Notes: a model not told the origin generated them from the sequence alone. 64,000 nucleotides of DNA from Streptomyces sp. DG1A-41 (GCF_037055355.1 NZ_CP146350.1:8269001-8333000), one strand, 5' to 3'; shown: positions 41,135 through 50,505, numbered from the stretch's first letter. Made by a program: numbers and translations.

Positions 41135-42394
41135 ATGGCCACCGATCTCGTCGTCATCGGGCTGGGGCATGTCGGGCTTCCGCTCTCCAGAGCCGCGGTC
41201 TCGGCAGGTCTGGCGACCGTGGGGTACGACGTGTCCGGCACGGTGGTGTCGGGACTCGCCGCAGGCCGCTCCCATGTCGGCGGCGTCTTAGACGCCGAGG
41301 TCGCGGTCATGCTGGACGCGGGCTTTCATGCCACGACCGACCCAGCGGTCCTGGACGGCGCGCAGACCGTGGTGATCTGTGTGCCGACCGGACTCACACC
41401 GGAGGGCTTACCCGACCTGTCCGCGGTCGAGGACGCAGCCCGGGTCGTCGCCGCCCGGCTGCGCCCCGGCATGCTCGTCGTCCTGGAGTCCACCAGCTAT
41501 CCCGGCACCACGGAGGACGTCGTGCGGCCGCTGCTGGAGCACGGCAGCGGGCTGCAGGCGGGCGGGGACTTCCACCTGTCGTATTCGCCGCAGCGCATCG
41601 ACCCAGGCAACGAGACGTGGACCATCCGCAACACGCCGAAGGTCGTGAGCGGTTGCAGCGCTCTGTGCGCCAAGTACGCCGTCGCGTTCTACTCCCTGTT
41701 CGTGGACCACCTCGTCGTCGCCCGCGGCACACGGGAGGCGGAGATGGCCAAACTCCTGGAAAACAGCTACCGGTACGTCAACATGGCGCTGGTCGACGAA
41801 GTGGCACTGTTCTGCCACGAGACCGGCATCGACGTGTGGGACGTGCTGCACTGCGCCGCGTCCAAGCCTTTCGGCTTCGCATCCTTCAGACCCGGACCCG
41901 GCGTCGGCGGGCACTGCGTTCCCGTCGACCCCCGTTATCTCGCCGCGCGGGCCGAATCCCAGGGCTTCGCCTTCCGCACGCTGGCAGCCGCCCACGAGGT
42001 CCTCGGCCGTATGCCGAACCATGTCGTGGACCGAGCGCTGGCCCTGCTCACCGACGTCCGGGGCCGCCCTGAGGGGGCACGGGCCCTGCTCCTCGGCATC
42101 ACCTACAAAGCGGATGTGGCCGACGTCCGGGAGACACCGGCGCGCCCGGTGGCGGCGGGACTGCTCGCCGCCGGTGCCGAGGTGTACTACCACGACCCGT
42201 ACATAGCCGAGTTCACTGTCGGCGGCCGGTCTCTGCCGCGTACCGAGAACCTTCGGGACGCCATGGCCCAGGCCGATGTGGCGATCCTGTTGCAGGATCA
42301 CGCCTGCTACGCGAGGGAAGCACTGGGCCAGGCCCGCTGTGCCCTGCTCGACACCCGCGGCAAGGCCGTGGGCGGACGGGTCACCCTTCTCTGA
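41135..42394 (+). CDS. UDP-glucose/UDP-N-acetylhexosamine dehydrogenase family protein
   Basis: A 419-residue nucleotide-sugar dehydrogenase that oxidises C6 of a UDP-sugar to the acid with two NAD. It has the N-terminal Rossmann motif VIGLGHVGLPLSRAAVSAGL, VICVPTGLTPEGLP, LESTSYPGTTEDVV, MAKLLENSYRYVNMALVDE, the catalytic C261 in GVGGHCVPVDP and the C-terminal ITYKADVADVRETPA domain. The features fit the WecC/WbpA side of the family, but the substrate is not certain. Two TTA codons (41288, 41408) make its translation dependent on the bldA tRNA. It may supply a uronic acid to the cluster at 43-60 kb. Confidence 0.9.
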   Translation: MATDLVVIGLGHVGLPLSRAAVSAGLATVGYDVSGTVVSGLAAGRSHVGGVLDAEVAVMLDAGFHATTDPAVLDGAQTVVICVPTGLTPEGLPDLSAVEDAARVVAARLRPGMLVVLESTSYPGTTEDVVRPLLEHGSGLQAGGDFHLSYSPQRIDPGNETWTIRNTPKVVSGCSALCAKYAVAFYSLFVDHLVVARGTREAEMAKLLENSYRYVNMALVDEVALFCHETGIDVWDVLHCAASKPFGFASFRPGPGVGGHCVPVDPRYLAARAESQGFAFRTLAAAHEVLGRMPNHVVDRALALLTDVRGRPEGARALLLGITYKADVADVRETPARPVAAGLLAAGAEVYYHDPYIAEFTVGGRSLPRTENLRDAMAQADVAILLQDHACYAREALGQARCALLDTRGKAVGGRVTLL

Positions 42395-42402
42395 TCCCCT
42401 CG

Positions 42403-42420
42403 CGCCGGCCTGAGCCGGCG
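42403..42420 (+). terminator. Hairpin after the UDP-sugar dehydrogenase gene
   Basis: A perfect 7-bp stem, cgccggc-ctga-gccggcg, starting nine bases after the stop codon. Confidence 0.5.
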
Positions 42421-42565
42421 TCTCCTCCTGCCGGCCGTCGTCGGCCCCAGAGCCCGCGCAGCGGTACCGCCCTGCGCGGTCGCGGCCCTGCCCAGGTGCC
42501 GCGGTCCGTCATCCATCCGACACCACCCGAGACCATCGGACTCCGTCCGAGACATGGAGAGACAC

Positions 42566-43099
42566 ATGAGCACCGCTGTCGCCAACGACCGCCTGGCAAA
42601 GCGCTTCGAGAAGTGGGACACCGACGGCAACGGAGTCCTGGAGGCGAGCGACTTCCAGGGCGAGGCCGCCCGGATCGCCCAGAACCTCGGCAAGAGCGCC
42701 GACTCCCCGGAAGTGCAGGAGCTCCACAGCGCCTTCCAGGGGCTGTACCAGCACCTGGCCCAGAAGGCCGGCGTCCCGGCCGGTGGCGCCATCAGCCGGG
42801 AGCAGTTCCTCGACGCCACGGGGGAGATGCTGTTCAAGGAGGGGGAGGCGAGCTTCAACCGCGCGCTCTCTCCCATCGTGAAGGCGCTGGTCCGCCTGTG
42901 CGACGACAACCACGACGGCGAGATCGACGCCCGTGAGTTCCAGGCCTGGCTGTCCGCCGTCGGCGTGCCGGCCTCCCAGGCCGGGGAAATCTTCCAGAAG
43001 GTGGACAGGAACGGCGACGGAAGGCTGTCCGAGGACGAACTGCTGCAAACCATCCGCGACTTCCACTTCGGCCAGCTGGAGGTCGAGCTGCTCGGCTGA
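42566..43099 (+). CDS. Calerythrin-like EF-hand calcium-binding protein
   Basis: A 177-residue protein, the same length as calerythrin of Saccharopolyspora. Four EF-hand positions are visible. The first (18-29, DTDGNGVLEASD), third (113-124, DDNHDGEIDARE) and fourth (147-158, DRNGDGRLSEDE) have Asp/Asn/Glu ligands in the right places; the second lies around GGAISREQFLDA and is degenerate. It is probably a cytosolic calcium buffer or sensor. The ATG at 42566 is used because GGAGAG precedes it; an ATG at 42554 lies just upstream. Two strong hairpins follow it. Confidence 0.9.
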   Translation: MSTAVANDRLAKRFEKWDTDGNGVLEASDFQGEAARIAQNLGKSADSPEVQELHSAFQGLYQHLAQKAGVPAGGAISREQFLDATGEMLFKEGEASFNRALSPIVKALVRLCDDNHDGEIDAREFQAWLSAVGVPASQAGEIFQKVDRNGDGRLSEDELLQTIRDFHFGQLEVELLG

Positions 43100-43120
43100 C
43101 CTGCCGGAGCGGCAGCTGTG

Positions 43121-43144
43121 ACCCGGGTGGGCGACCACCCGGGT
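43121..43144 (+). terminator. Hairpin after the EF-hand gene
   Basis: A perfect 10-bp stem, acccgggtgg-gcga-ccacccgggt, 21 bases past the stop codon. Confidence 0.75.
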
Positions 43145-43154
43145 TCCACGGCCA

Positions 43155-43194
43155 CCGGATGGCGCCGCCCGTTCAGCGGGTCGGCGCCATCCGG
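43155..43194. terminator. Long hairpin between convergent genes
   Basis: The stem pairs ccggatggcgccg (43155-43167) plus cccg with the matching right arm ending at 43194, about 17 bp with one bulge. It ends ten bases before the stop of the convergent minus-strand gene, so it probably works in both directions. Confidence 0.75.
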
Positions 43195-43203
43195 GATCGC
43201 CCT

Positions 43204-43650
43204 TCAGGTACCGGGCGGCGCGGGAACCGTGCCGTGGTCCCCGGCCCGGCCCTGGACGAACGTGACGACGGTCTCGGGACGCAGGCCCAGGCCCCGGCCG
43301 CTGACCGGACGCGTCGTGTGGATCAGGATGTTGTAGTGGTTCGGTAGGTGGCAGGCGTCGAAGCCGAGCACCGTGCCGACCGCCGTGTCCCCGATCCGCA
43401 CCAGGTCACCCCGGTCGATCACACCGCCGCACAACAGCTCGGCGAACCCCAGGAAACCCACCCGGTCGATCCGGGCGCCTGGGCGCGGGTCCCACTGGTC
43501 GGTGGTGACCAGTTCGTGCACCTCGCCCCGGCGTACACAGCGTGCCGCGTGCTCCTCCAGCCGCATGCCGCGGTCCGTACGGCGGTGCACGAGCACCTTG
43601 ACCAGTGATCCGCGCACCACTCGCTTCGGGCCGTCCTCTGCCTGATTCAC
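43204..43650 (-). CDS. Conserved hypothetical protein, 148 aa, last gene of the minus operon
   Basis: No function is recognised; it may belong to the DUF6917 type, but I am unsure. The product is basic and soluble with no signal or membrane segment. Notable stretches are RGSLVKVLVHRRTDRGMRL, AARCVRRGEVHELVTTDQW, IDRVGFLGFAELLCGGVIDR and GFDACHLPNHYNILIHTTRP, which suggest a compact beta-rich fold. The GTG at 43650 overlaps the stop of the upstream oxidoreductase (GTGA), so it is translationally coupled and belongs to the biosynthetic operon. Its position makes a small accessory or tailoring role likely, but this is inference only. Confidence 0.7.
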   Translation of the reverse strand: MNQAEDGPKRVVRGSLVKVLVHRRTDRGMRLEEHAARCVRRGEVHELVTTDQWDPRPGARIDRVGFLGFAELLCGGVIDRGDLVRIGDTAVGTVLGFDACHLPNHYNILIHTTRPVSGRGLGLRPETVVTFVQGRAGDHGTVPAPPGT

Positions 43651-44597
43651 CGGTCCGCCTCCGCTGCCGTCGCATCCAACGTGGGCCGGGCACAGCGGTA
43701 GGCCGCCTCCACCAGTTCCAGCGCGGCCAGGCCGCCGTGCGCCCCCGGGCCGGCCGGGGCACCGGTACGGACCAGCGCGGCGAACTCGGTGAGGACCGCC
43801 TCGTACTCGTGCCACAGCGACGCCTTGAAGCCGGTGTGTCCGGCCAGCATGTCGGCGTGCAGCACCTCTCCGCCGGCCAGCTCCACCTCGATGTCCTTGC
43901 GTTCTCCCGGGTACGACCAGTCCAGCTCGACCGAGGCCGTGGTTCCCGTACGGCCACGCAGGCGGATCAGCGCCTGACGGTCGACGCCGGAGCCGTCGCG
44001 GTGGACTTCGCAGCCGGTGACGGCGAGTTCACCGAGCAGGAGCCGCACCAGGTCGAGGGCGTTGGGGCCGTTGTCCGCCACGCAGCCGCCGCCGCAGCGG
44101 GCCGGGTCCAGGTACCAGTCCTCGCCGCCGAGATGCTCCTCGATGCGCTCCAGATAGCGCACCCGGACGGAGCGGATCTCCCGGCGCGTCGTCCGGCGCG
44201 CCAGTGCGCGGACGGCGTCGTTGTAGCGGCGGTGGAACGCCGTCATCAGCGGGACTCCGTAGCGTCGCGCCAGATCCACCAGCAAGGACCCCTCGGCCGC
44301 GGTCAGGGCGAGGGGCTTCTCGACACAGACGGGGACGCCGACGGCCAGGGCGTCCCGGCACAGAGGCAGGTGGACATCGTTGGGCACGGCCACGACGAGG
44401 GCGTCCGGTCGTGCCCGGTCCAGCAGCGTGCGATGGTCGCTGAAGCGTGCCACCGGGCCGGGGAACTGCTCCAGGGTCTGGGCGCGGGCGTCGCACACGG
44501 CGGTCAGCCGCCACTCGGGCAGCCGTTCCGCGGCGGCCAGGTAGTAGGGGGAGATGGCGCCGAGACCTACGACGCCGAGCCGCAAGGGCCCGGTCAT
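43647..44597 (-). CDS. Gfo/Idh/MocA-family NAD(P)-dependent oxidoreductase (first)
   Basis: A 316-residue sugar-type dehydrogenase. It shows the Rossmann start LRLGVVGLGAISPYYLAAAE, the VVAVPNDVHLPLCRDAL segment, the catalytic CVEKPLALTAAEG (EKP motif), MTAFHRRYNDAVRAL and DNGPNALDLVRLLLGE in the substrate-binding half. Members oxidise or reduce a sugar or cyclitol hydroxyl; 3-keto-sugar formation before transamination is a common role. It overlaps its neighbours by four bases on both sides, so it is in the middle of a tightly coupled operon. Confidence 0.9.
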   Translation of the reverse strand: MTGPLRLGVVGLGAISPYYLAAAERLPEWRLTAVCDARAQTLEQFPGPVARFSDHRTLLDRARPDALVVAVPNDVHLPLCRDALAVGVPVCVEKPLALTAAEGSLLVDLARRYGVPLMTAFHRRYNDAVRALARRTTRREIRSVRVRYLERIEEHLGGEDWYLDPARCGGGCVADNGPNALDLVRLLLGELAVTGCEVHRDGSGVDRQALIRLRGRTGTTASVELDWSYPGERKDIEVELAGGEVLHADMLAGHTGFKASLWHEYEAVLTEFAALVRTGAPAGPGAHGGLAALELVEAAYRCARPTLDATAAEADR

Positions 44598-45717
44598 CGC
44601 GGGCTCCCGGGACCGCCGAGGAGACCGAGGGCGGTCAGCTCCGCATGGAGGTGCGGAGGCAGGGGGATGCCGTGGCGGCGGCGCTCGGTGGCGAGTTCCG
44701 CCTCCCACCAGCCCGGATAGCGCACCGGCTCGCCGCCGGGTACCGGTGGGCAGTCGACGAGTGCGCCGAACAGGGACCGGGTCGCGGCGGCCACGTCCGC
44801 GCCCGGGCGCAGCACCTCCGGGGCGATCGCGAGGAGGAAGAAACCGATGCCGTCGTCGCTGCCGTGCGGCCGGCCGTCGCCTTCCAGCGCGGCGGGCGCG
44901 GGCCCCACGGCCGCGCCGGACACCACGGCGGCCAGCAGTTCCACGGCGATGCCGAGCCCGTAGCCCTTGTGGACGCCGGTCTCGGCCGTGCCGCCCAGCC
45001 AGCGCAGGAAGGCCTCGCCGCGGTCGAAGGCGGACGGGTCGGTCACCGGGTCGCCCGCCGCGTCCTCCAGCCACCCCTCGGGCACGGGGACGCCGCGGCG
45101 GGCGGCGACGCGGACCCGCCCGGTGGGCGCGACGGTGGTGCTCATGTCCAGCAGGAACGGGTGTCCGTCGAGGGCCGGCGCGGCGACGCTCAGCGGGTTG
45201 GTGCCGAGCATCGCCACCGCGCCGCCCGGGGGCCGTGCGATGCGCTGGCCGCCACAGTTGCTCGCGACCACGCCGATCATCCCGGCGCGCGCGGCGCGTG
45301 CGGCGTGGAAGCCGGCGCACCCGAAGTGGGTCGCCCCACGCACCGACACCAGCCCGACCCCGTGCCGGCCTGTGCCACGGCGTCGTCCATGGCCTCGGCC
45401 GCGGCCCACAGGCCCAGGGCGCGTCGAGCGTCGACGGCCACGCAGGCGCCCAGGTCGGTGAGGGCCTCTGGTACGGCGCGGGGGTCGCAGCGGCCGGACT
45501 CCAGCAACGGCAGGTAGAGCCGGGTGAGGTTGAACACGCCGTGCGATTCGAGCCCGGTCAGGTCGCCGTGACACAGCGCGTCCGCGGCGAGCCGGGCCCG
45601 CGCATCAGGGATGCCGTGGCCGGCGAAGAGGCCGGTGAGCGAGGCATGCAGTTCCGCGTGGTCGACGAGGACGGTTGTGCGCTCGACCGCCGCTCGCGGG
45701 GCGGTGGGTGCCGTCAT
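44594..45717 (-). pseudogene. Malate/L-lactate dehydrogenase family (Ldh_2) gene with a frameshift
   Basis: The N-terminal part (from the ATG at 45717) contains LAADALCHGDLTGLESHGVF, the start of an Ldh_2-family 2-oxoacid or imine reductase. The C-terminal part contains GVGLVSVRGATHFGCAGFHA, GTNPLSVAAPALDGHPFLLD and GYGLGIAVELLAAVVSGAAV. The two halves are in different frames and join around 45356-45368 at a run of four C (MDDAVAQAGT / GVGLVSV), consistent with a single missing base. If real, the enzyme is truncated to about 120 residues; if a sequencing error, it is an intact enzyme of about 373 residues. It overlaps the downstream oxidoreductase by four bases. Confidence 0.75.
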
Positions 45718-45780
45718 ACGGGATTCCTTACGGGGCGGGCCAGTTGTCTTCGTAGGTCATTCGGCTGGGGGTGCGGTGCT

Positions 45781-47073
45781 CTATGGAGGTCGCTGCGCTG
45801 ACGCCGCCGGCACCGCTTCGGCGAAGAACGTGACGAGTCGGCGGACCACGCCGGCGAACTCCTCCAGGTCGGCGAGGTCGACGAACTCACCGGGCGCGTG
45901 GGCGCGGTTGGCGGCGAGACAGCCGGGTCCGAGGACGGTGGTGAAGGCGTCGTCCAGACCGGCCGCCCAGATGGCGTCGCACGTGAAGCCGGGGTCGCCT
46001 GCCGCTGGCCGGGCTCCCGCGCGGGCCAGGAGTTCCTCGGCCCACGGGTCGGAGTCGTCCAGGGCGGGCAGGCCCTCTTTGTCCCAGCCGAGCCGGGTGA
46101 TCCGTGCCGCGTCCCGCGCCGTGCGGGCGAACTCGCGGGTATGGGCGAAGAGTTCGGTGAAGCGGTGCAGGCCGTCGGCGACGTGCCGGGTGACCTCGGT
46201 CTTCAGGCGGTCGCCGTCGGCAGTGCGGCGGTATGACAGGTTCAGCAGCAGCGTGCCGGTGCCGTGGACGCGGTTGTGCGTACGGCCGGTGTGCAGTCCG
46301 GCGACGCACACCCGCGTACCGGGTACGGCCCCGTCCAGGCGGGCGGCGAGGTGCTGGGCCAGGAATCCCATCAGCACGGTGGCGTTGTGTCCGGCGTCCG
46401 GATGGTCGTCCACCGCGTCCTCGCCCGCGACGGTGATCCGCGCGGTCATCGCGGCAGTGGCCCGAGGCAGCGCGCGCAGCCCGGTCGGCTCGCAGAACAC
46501 GTTGAGGCGGCCGTGATGCCCGGCCTCCAGCAGCGGGCGGGTGCCGTACGTGCCCAGGGCGCCGCCCTCCTCCCCGGCGACGGCCTGGAGCAGGACGGTG
46601 ACGTCCCGTCCGACGGCGGGGTGGGACGCGGCGGCCCGCAGCCCGGCGAGAAGGGCCACGGCGGGTCCCTTGGCATCGACCGCGCCACGGCCGGTGAACC
46701 GCACGCCGTTGAAGGCGGGCAGGGTGTGCCCGGCGACGGTGTCCAGGTGGACGTTGAACATCACGGTGTGCGCACGGGGACGCTCGGGTCCCAGCCGCAG
46801 CAGCAGACTGGGCTGGTCCGCGAGGAAGCGCGGATCGCGGGCGGCGGCGCGGACCGTGGACGGCACCCCCGGGCCGTGAAGGCAGGCGGCGGGCGGACTG
46901 GCGAGGCGGACGGTGCGGAACCCCATGTCGGCGGCGGCCGTCGCGTACCGCTGGAGGATCTCGGGCAGCCGCGACGGCGGATCGTCTGGGCCGGCCTCCA
47001 GGGGGTTGACGCTCGGCAGGCGCAGCAGGTCCAGCAGTAACTTTCGGTGCCGACCGGTGAAGAGGTCGCTCAC
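45781..47073 (-). CDS. M20-family metallopeptidase / deacylase (ArgE/DapE-like)
   Basis: A 430-residue zinc peptidase-fold hydrolase. Metal-site elements are VMFNVHLDTVAGH (His and the following Asp), GRGAVDAKGPAVALLAGL (bridging Asp) and LQAVAGEEGGALGTYG (catalytic Glu pair). Later FCEPTGLRALP and DDHPDAGHNATVLMG carry further ligands. The family removes acyl groups from amino acids or cleaves small peptides. In this cluster it could deacylate an amino sugar or amino acid intermediate. The GTG at 47073 overlaps the stop of the upstream isomerase gene by four bases. Confidence 0.88.
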   Translation of the reverse strand: MSDLFTGRHRKLLLDLLRLPSVNPLEAGPDDPPSRLPEILQRYATAAADMGFRTVRLASPPAACLHGPGVPSTVRAAARDPRFLADQPSLLLRLGPERPRAHTVMFNVHLDTVAGHTLPAFNGVRFTGRGAVDAKGPAVALLAGLRAAASHPAVGRDVTVLLQAVAGEEGGALGTYGTRPLLEAGHHGRLNVFCEPTGLRALPRATAAMTARITVAGEDAVDDHPDAGHNATVLMGFLAQHLAARLDGAVPGTRVCVAGLHTGRTHNRVHGTGTLLLNLSYRRTADGDRLKTEVTRHVADGLHRFTELFAHTREFARTARDAARITRLGWDKEGLPALDDSDPWAEELLARAGARPAAGDPGFTCDAIWAAGLDDAFTTVLGPGCLAANRAHAPGEFVDLADLEEFAGVVRRLVTFFAEAVPAASAQRPP

Positions 47074-47975
47074 ACCGGGCCGTCCAGCGGGCCGGTGACG
47101 GGCTGTCCGGCGTCCAGCAGCCCGGCGAGCGCCTGTCCGGCCCGGACGAACAGGTCTGCGGCGTCCTCACCGGCCCGGGCCAGCCCCTCGTGGGGGCGAA
47201 CCGCGAGATGGGGTTCGAGGGACAGTGCTCCGGTGTAGCCGTGGGCGGCCAGCAGTTCCAGGCATTCCACCACCCCGGCCTCACCCTCGCCGGGCAGGGT
47301 GTAGGCGGTGACGCCGTCCGGGGTGCGGACGGCGTCCTTGATGTGGACGTGGACGACGTACGGGGCGAGGTCGCGGAGCATGTCCGGGGCGCGGTAGCCG
47401 TACGGGACGCCGTTGCCGGTGTCGAACAGCAACCGCAGGGCGGGGCTGTTCGCGGCGCGCAGCAGTCGTAGCGCGCGGTCGGCCCGGTTCCCGGCCCAGC
47501 CCGCGCAGTTCTCGTGCACCAGCACCAGGCCCGCGCGCTCGGCGCGGTCCGCCAGGACGGCCGTGCGGGCCAGGACGCGGTCGGCCCACTCGGTCTCCGC
47601 CAGACCGTCGTTGGGGTACGACATGATCCGCACCAGACGGCAGCCGAGGGTGGCGCAGCGCTCGGCCAGGACGTCGAGTTCCGCCAGGTCCTGGCCGAGG
47701 TCACCGGTGACGGGACGGGACCAGTTGCCGATCCGGGAGGCGACGGCGGTCACGGTGACGCCTTCGTCCGCGAGCCGCCGGGCCAGCGTGCCGAAGGCGG
47801 CCGGGGAGAGGTCGGCGAGGGCTGTGCCGTCGACCGTGCGCAGTTCGATGGCGTTCCAGCCAAGCCTTCGCAGCGCTGCCAGTTGCCCGTCGGTGCCGGG
47901 TGCCGCCTCGTCGCCGATGCCGGTGAGCGGCCCGAACCCCCGGACGCTGGATCCGGCGGTGCAGTGCCGGGACAT
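47070..47975 (-). CDS. Sugar phosphate isomerase/epimerase family TIM-barrel protein
   Basis: A 301-residue xylose-isomerase-like (AP endonuclease 2 fold) protein. It contains WNAIELRTVDGTALADL, LAERCATLGCRLVRIM, GLVLVHENCAGWAGN (metal Glu), LLFDTGNGVPYGY, YVVHVHIKDAVR (His/Asp) and GYTGALSLEPHL (final Glu), the usual divalent-metal ligand set. It may isomerise or epimerise a sugar or cyclitol intermediate, as IolE/IolI-type proteins do in inositol pathways. The ATG at 47975 follows the upstream stop codon by one base. Confidence 0.87.
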   Translation of the reverse strand: MSRHCTAGSSVRGFGPLTGIGDEAAPGTDGQLAALRRLGWNAIELRTVDGTALADLSPAAFGTLARRLADEGVTVTAVASRIGNWSRPVTGDLGQDLAELDVLAERCATLGCRLVRIMSYPNDGLAETEWADRVLARTAVLADRAERAGLVLVHENCAGWAGNRADRALRLLRAANSPALRLLFDTGNGVPYGYRAPDMLRDLAPYVVHVHIKDAVRTPDGVTAYTLPGEGEAGVVECLELLAAHGYTGALSLEPHLAVRPHEGLARAGEDAADLFVRAGQALAGLLDAGQPVTGPLDGPV

Positions 47976-47976
47976 G

Positions 47977-49053
47977 TCAGCGGCTCCCGGCGCCGGCGCG
48001 CGGTGTGACGGCGCAGTGCTCCCGGGCCGCGCACAGCAGCCGGGCGGTCGCGCAGGCGAGCGGGAAGTTCCCGATGTCCCCGGCGCCGGAGGAGAAGCCG
48101 TGGTAGGCGTCGTCCAGGAAGTCGGTCAGGGCGTCGTCCCGGAAGACGTGGTGTCCGATCCCGGGCACTCCGTCCGCGTCGAGGACGCCGGTCGGCGGGG
48201 CCGTCGCACCGCGGTCGAAGGGGGCGACGACCAACTGCGCGTGGTCGTCGTCCTCGCTGAGTGGGAAGTGGGCCGTGGCCGTCCCGCCTTCGAACTCGCA
48301 GACGACGCTGCGTTGCCGGACGGGTGCGCCGAGGTCGGAGCGCAGCAGCGTCACCACGCCCGAACGGTGATCCAGTTCGACGTGCGCGCCGCCCAGGCGG
48401 GGCAGTCCGCGGTCCTCGCAGCGCAGGTCCCAGCAGTGCGCGGCGCGGAGTTCGGCCGGTCCGGCCAGATCGAGCGCGAGCGCCAGGGAATGAGGGATCT
48501 CCACGTCCAGGGCGGACGGATGCCCTTCGGTCGCCAGGGACCGCAGGAAGCGGGGCTTGTGCTGGTCGACGGTGATACGGCGCAGGGAGCCGAGCCGTCC
48601 GCCGCCCACCAGCCGGCGTAACCGGCCGGCGAGCCGGGAGGTGATCCAGTGGGCGACGGTCACGAGATCGAGCCCGGCCTCCTGACGCAGCCGGATCAGG
48701 GCGTCGAGTTCGTCCGTGGACGCGGCGAGGGGTTTCTCCACGATCATTCGGCGGAAGCCGTGTCCGGCCAGCTCCGCGAGGAGGTCGTAGCGCAGCCGGG
48801 GCGGTGTGCACACGTGGACCACCGCGGTGGCGGGGTCCACGTACTGCAGGGCCTGTTCCAGCGTGGTGACGGCCGTGACCTCGCCGGGCGTGCCCAGGAG
48901 CCGCAGACTGTCGGCGCGCGGGTCGCAGCCGACCGCGGGCAGGGCGACGAGCGGATCTCCCGTGGCCGCGGTTCGCCGGGCCAGACTGCCGAGCGTGTTC
49001 AGATGCAGTCCTGATCCGGACCGGCCGAGCCCGACCACGAGGGGCTGCAGCAC
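47977..49053 (-). CDS. Gfo/Idh/MocA-family oxidoreductase (second)
   Basis: A 358-residue protein, first gene of the minus operon. It shows LVVGLGRSGSGLHLNTL (Rossmann loop), VVHVCTPPRLRYDLLAELAG and RRMIVEKPLAASTDELDAL (EKP motif). It also has HSALDVEIPHS-like and GGTATAHFPLSEDDDHAQLV strands of the C-terminal beta sheet. It is not a close copy of the first oxidoreductase. The GTG at 49053 is used because AGGAGG lies just upstream. Two oxidoreductases suggest successive oxidation and reduction, or oxidation at two positions of the same sugar or cyclitol. Confidence 0.86.
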   Translation of the reverse strand: MLQPLVVGLGRSGSGLHLNTLGSLARRTAATGDPLVALPAVGCDPRADSLRLLGTPGEVTAVTTLEQALQYVDPATAVVHVCTPPRLRYDLLAELAGHGFRRMIVEKPLAASTDELDALIRLRQEAGLDLVTVAHWITSRLAGRLRRLVGGGRLGSLRRITVDQHKPRFLRSLATEGHPSALDVEIPHSLALALDLAGPAELRAAHCWDLRCEDRGLPRLGGAHVELDHRSGVVTLLRSDLGAPVRQRSVVCEFEGGTATAHFPLSEDDDHAQLVVAPFDRGATAPPTGVLDADGVPGIGHHVFRDDALTDFLDDAYHGFSSGAGDIGNFPLACATARLLCAAREHCAVTPRAGAGSR

Positions 49054-49278
49054 AGGGCCTCCTGAGAGGGGAACGGGAAGGAAACGGGCGCGTGCAATTC
49101 GCTGCGCCACGCACAACTCCGGTGCGCCGCATCACTGTTGCGGCCTCGTGCAGCCATGGTCAAGACGTCCGGAACGCCGTTCCCCAGAACGTGTGAAGAT
49201 GATCCTTTCCTTTCTCACGTCGACATGAAGTCCGATTAGCGTGGGCATTCCGCTGACACGACGGAGACAGGTGAGAGA
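49054..49278. promoter_or_regulatory. Divergent promoter region of the biosynthetic cluster
   Basis: This 225-base gap between the two operons has lower GC content than its flanks, including cctttcctttctcacg and catgaagtccgattagcg. It should carry both promoters. No clear -35/-10 pair or dyad operator could be fixed by eye. Confidence 0.5.
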
Positions 49279-50505
49279 TTGCCTTCCAGTGGACAGATTC
49301 CGGCGCGCGCCGGGGGTGCATTACCGACTGCGCCGGGAACGGCCGATCGAATTCCCTTCTTCTCTCAGGCTGCGACTTTCGAACGACTGTGGCCTTCCAT
49401 CGAAAAGGCGTTGGACGACGTTTTCCACAGTGGCAAGTTCTCCCACGGGAAACAGGTCGGGCAGCTCGAGGCGGCGCTTGCGGACTACACCGGCGCCCGG
49501 CATGTGATCGGCGTCAACAGTGGCACAGACGCGCTGGTGTTGCTGCTGCGCGCCTGCGGAGTGCGCCCCGGCGACGGTGTCCTGGTGCCGGCGTACTCGT
49601 TCTTCGCCACCGCATCTGCCGTAGTACTGGCAGGCGGGACACCGCAGTTCGTCGACATCGATCCGGAGACGCACGCGATCGACCCCGCGGCGCTGAAGGC
49701 GGCCGTCACTCCGCGGAGCCGGTTCGTGATGCCGGTGCATCTGTTCCACACGATGGCCGACATGGCGGCCGTCACCGCCGTCGCCCGGCTGCACGGCCTG
49801 ACAGTCGTCGAGGACAGCGCCGAAGCGATCGGCATGCACCGGCACGGAGTGCACGCGGGCCTGCACGGGGTCGGCGGCGTCCTGTCCTTCTTCCCCTCCA
49901 AGACGCTCGGCGCGCTCGGCGACGCGGGAGCCGTGCTCACCGACGACCCGGAGGTGGCGGCCACCGTCGCGGCGCTGCGCCACCACGGCAGGCCGGGCCG
50001 AACGCTGAACAACTTCCCGGCCATCTCCACCGAAAGCGCCCTGCCCGGCGCGAACAGCAAGATGGACGACATCCAGGCGGCCGTCCTGCTCGCCAAGCTG
50101 TCCCTCCTGGAGGAGCACATCGCGCGCCGGGCGGAACTGGCGGACGCGTACACCGCCCGTCTGCGGGACGCGCCGGGGATCATCCGCCTGCCGCGGACCA
50201 CCGCCGGAACACCGGACGACCGCGACGTGTACTACGTCTACCTGATCGAGACCGAGCACCGGGACGCCCTCGTCGACCACCTCGCTCGGCACGCCATCGG
50301 CACGGAGGTCTACTACCCGGTGCCCCTGCCCCACCAGCCCGCCTTCGCGCACCTGGGCCACCGGCAGGGCGAGTTCCCCCACGCCGAGGCGGCGGCCCGG
50401 CACGCCGTCGCCCTGCCCTTCCACCCCGATCTCGGATCCGACGACCTGGACCGCGTCTGCGACACCATCCGCTCCTTCCTCGCCGGAACGAGGACGACCG
50501 CATGA
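49279..50505 (+). CDS. DegT/DnrJ/EryC1/StrS-family aminotransferase (first)
   Basis: A 408-residue PLP enzyme of the sugar aminotransferase family. It has HVIGVNSGTDALVLLLRA, LVPAYSFFATASAV, DIDPETHAID, VVEDSAEAIG and the PLP lysine K208 in FFPSKTLGALGDAG. The NSKMDDIQAAVLLAKL and VYYPVPLPHQPAFAHLG segments are those of enzymes acting on nucleotide-linked 3- or 4-keto sugars. The TTG at 49279 is preceded by AGGTGAG. Its stop overlaps the next aminotransferase gene by four bases. Confidence 0.93.
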   Translation: MPSSGQIPARAGGALPTAPGTADRIPFFSQAATFERLWPSIEKALDDVFHSGKFSHGKQVGQLEAALADYTGARHVIGVNSGTDALVLLLRACGVRPGDGVLVPAYSFFATASAVVLAGGTPQFVDIDPETHAIDPAALKAAVTPRSRFVMPVHLFHTMADMAAVTAVARLHGLTVVEDSAEAIGMHRHGVHAGLHGVGGVLSFFPSKTLGALGDAGAVLTDDPEVAATVAALRHHGRPGRTLNNFPAISTESALPGANSKMDDIQAAVLLAKLSLLEEHIARRAELADAYTARLRDAPGIIRLPRTTAGTPDDRDVYYVYLIETEHRDALVDHLARHAIGTEVYYPVPLPHQPAFAHLGHRQGEFPHAEAAARHAVALPFHPDLGSDDLDRVCDTIRSFLAGTRTTA

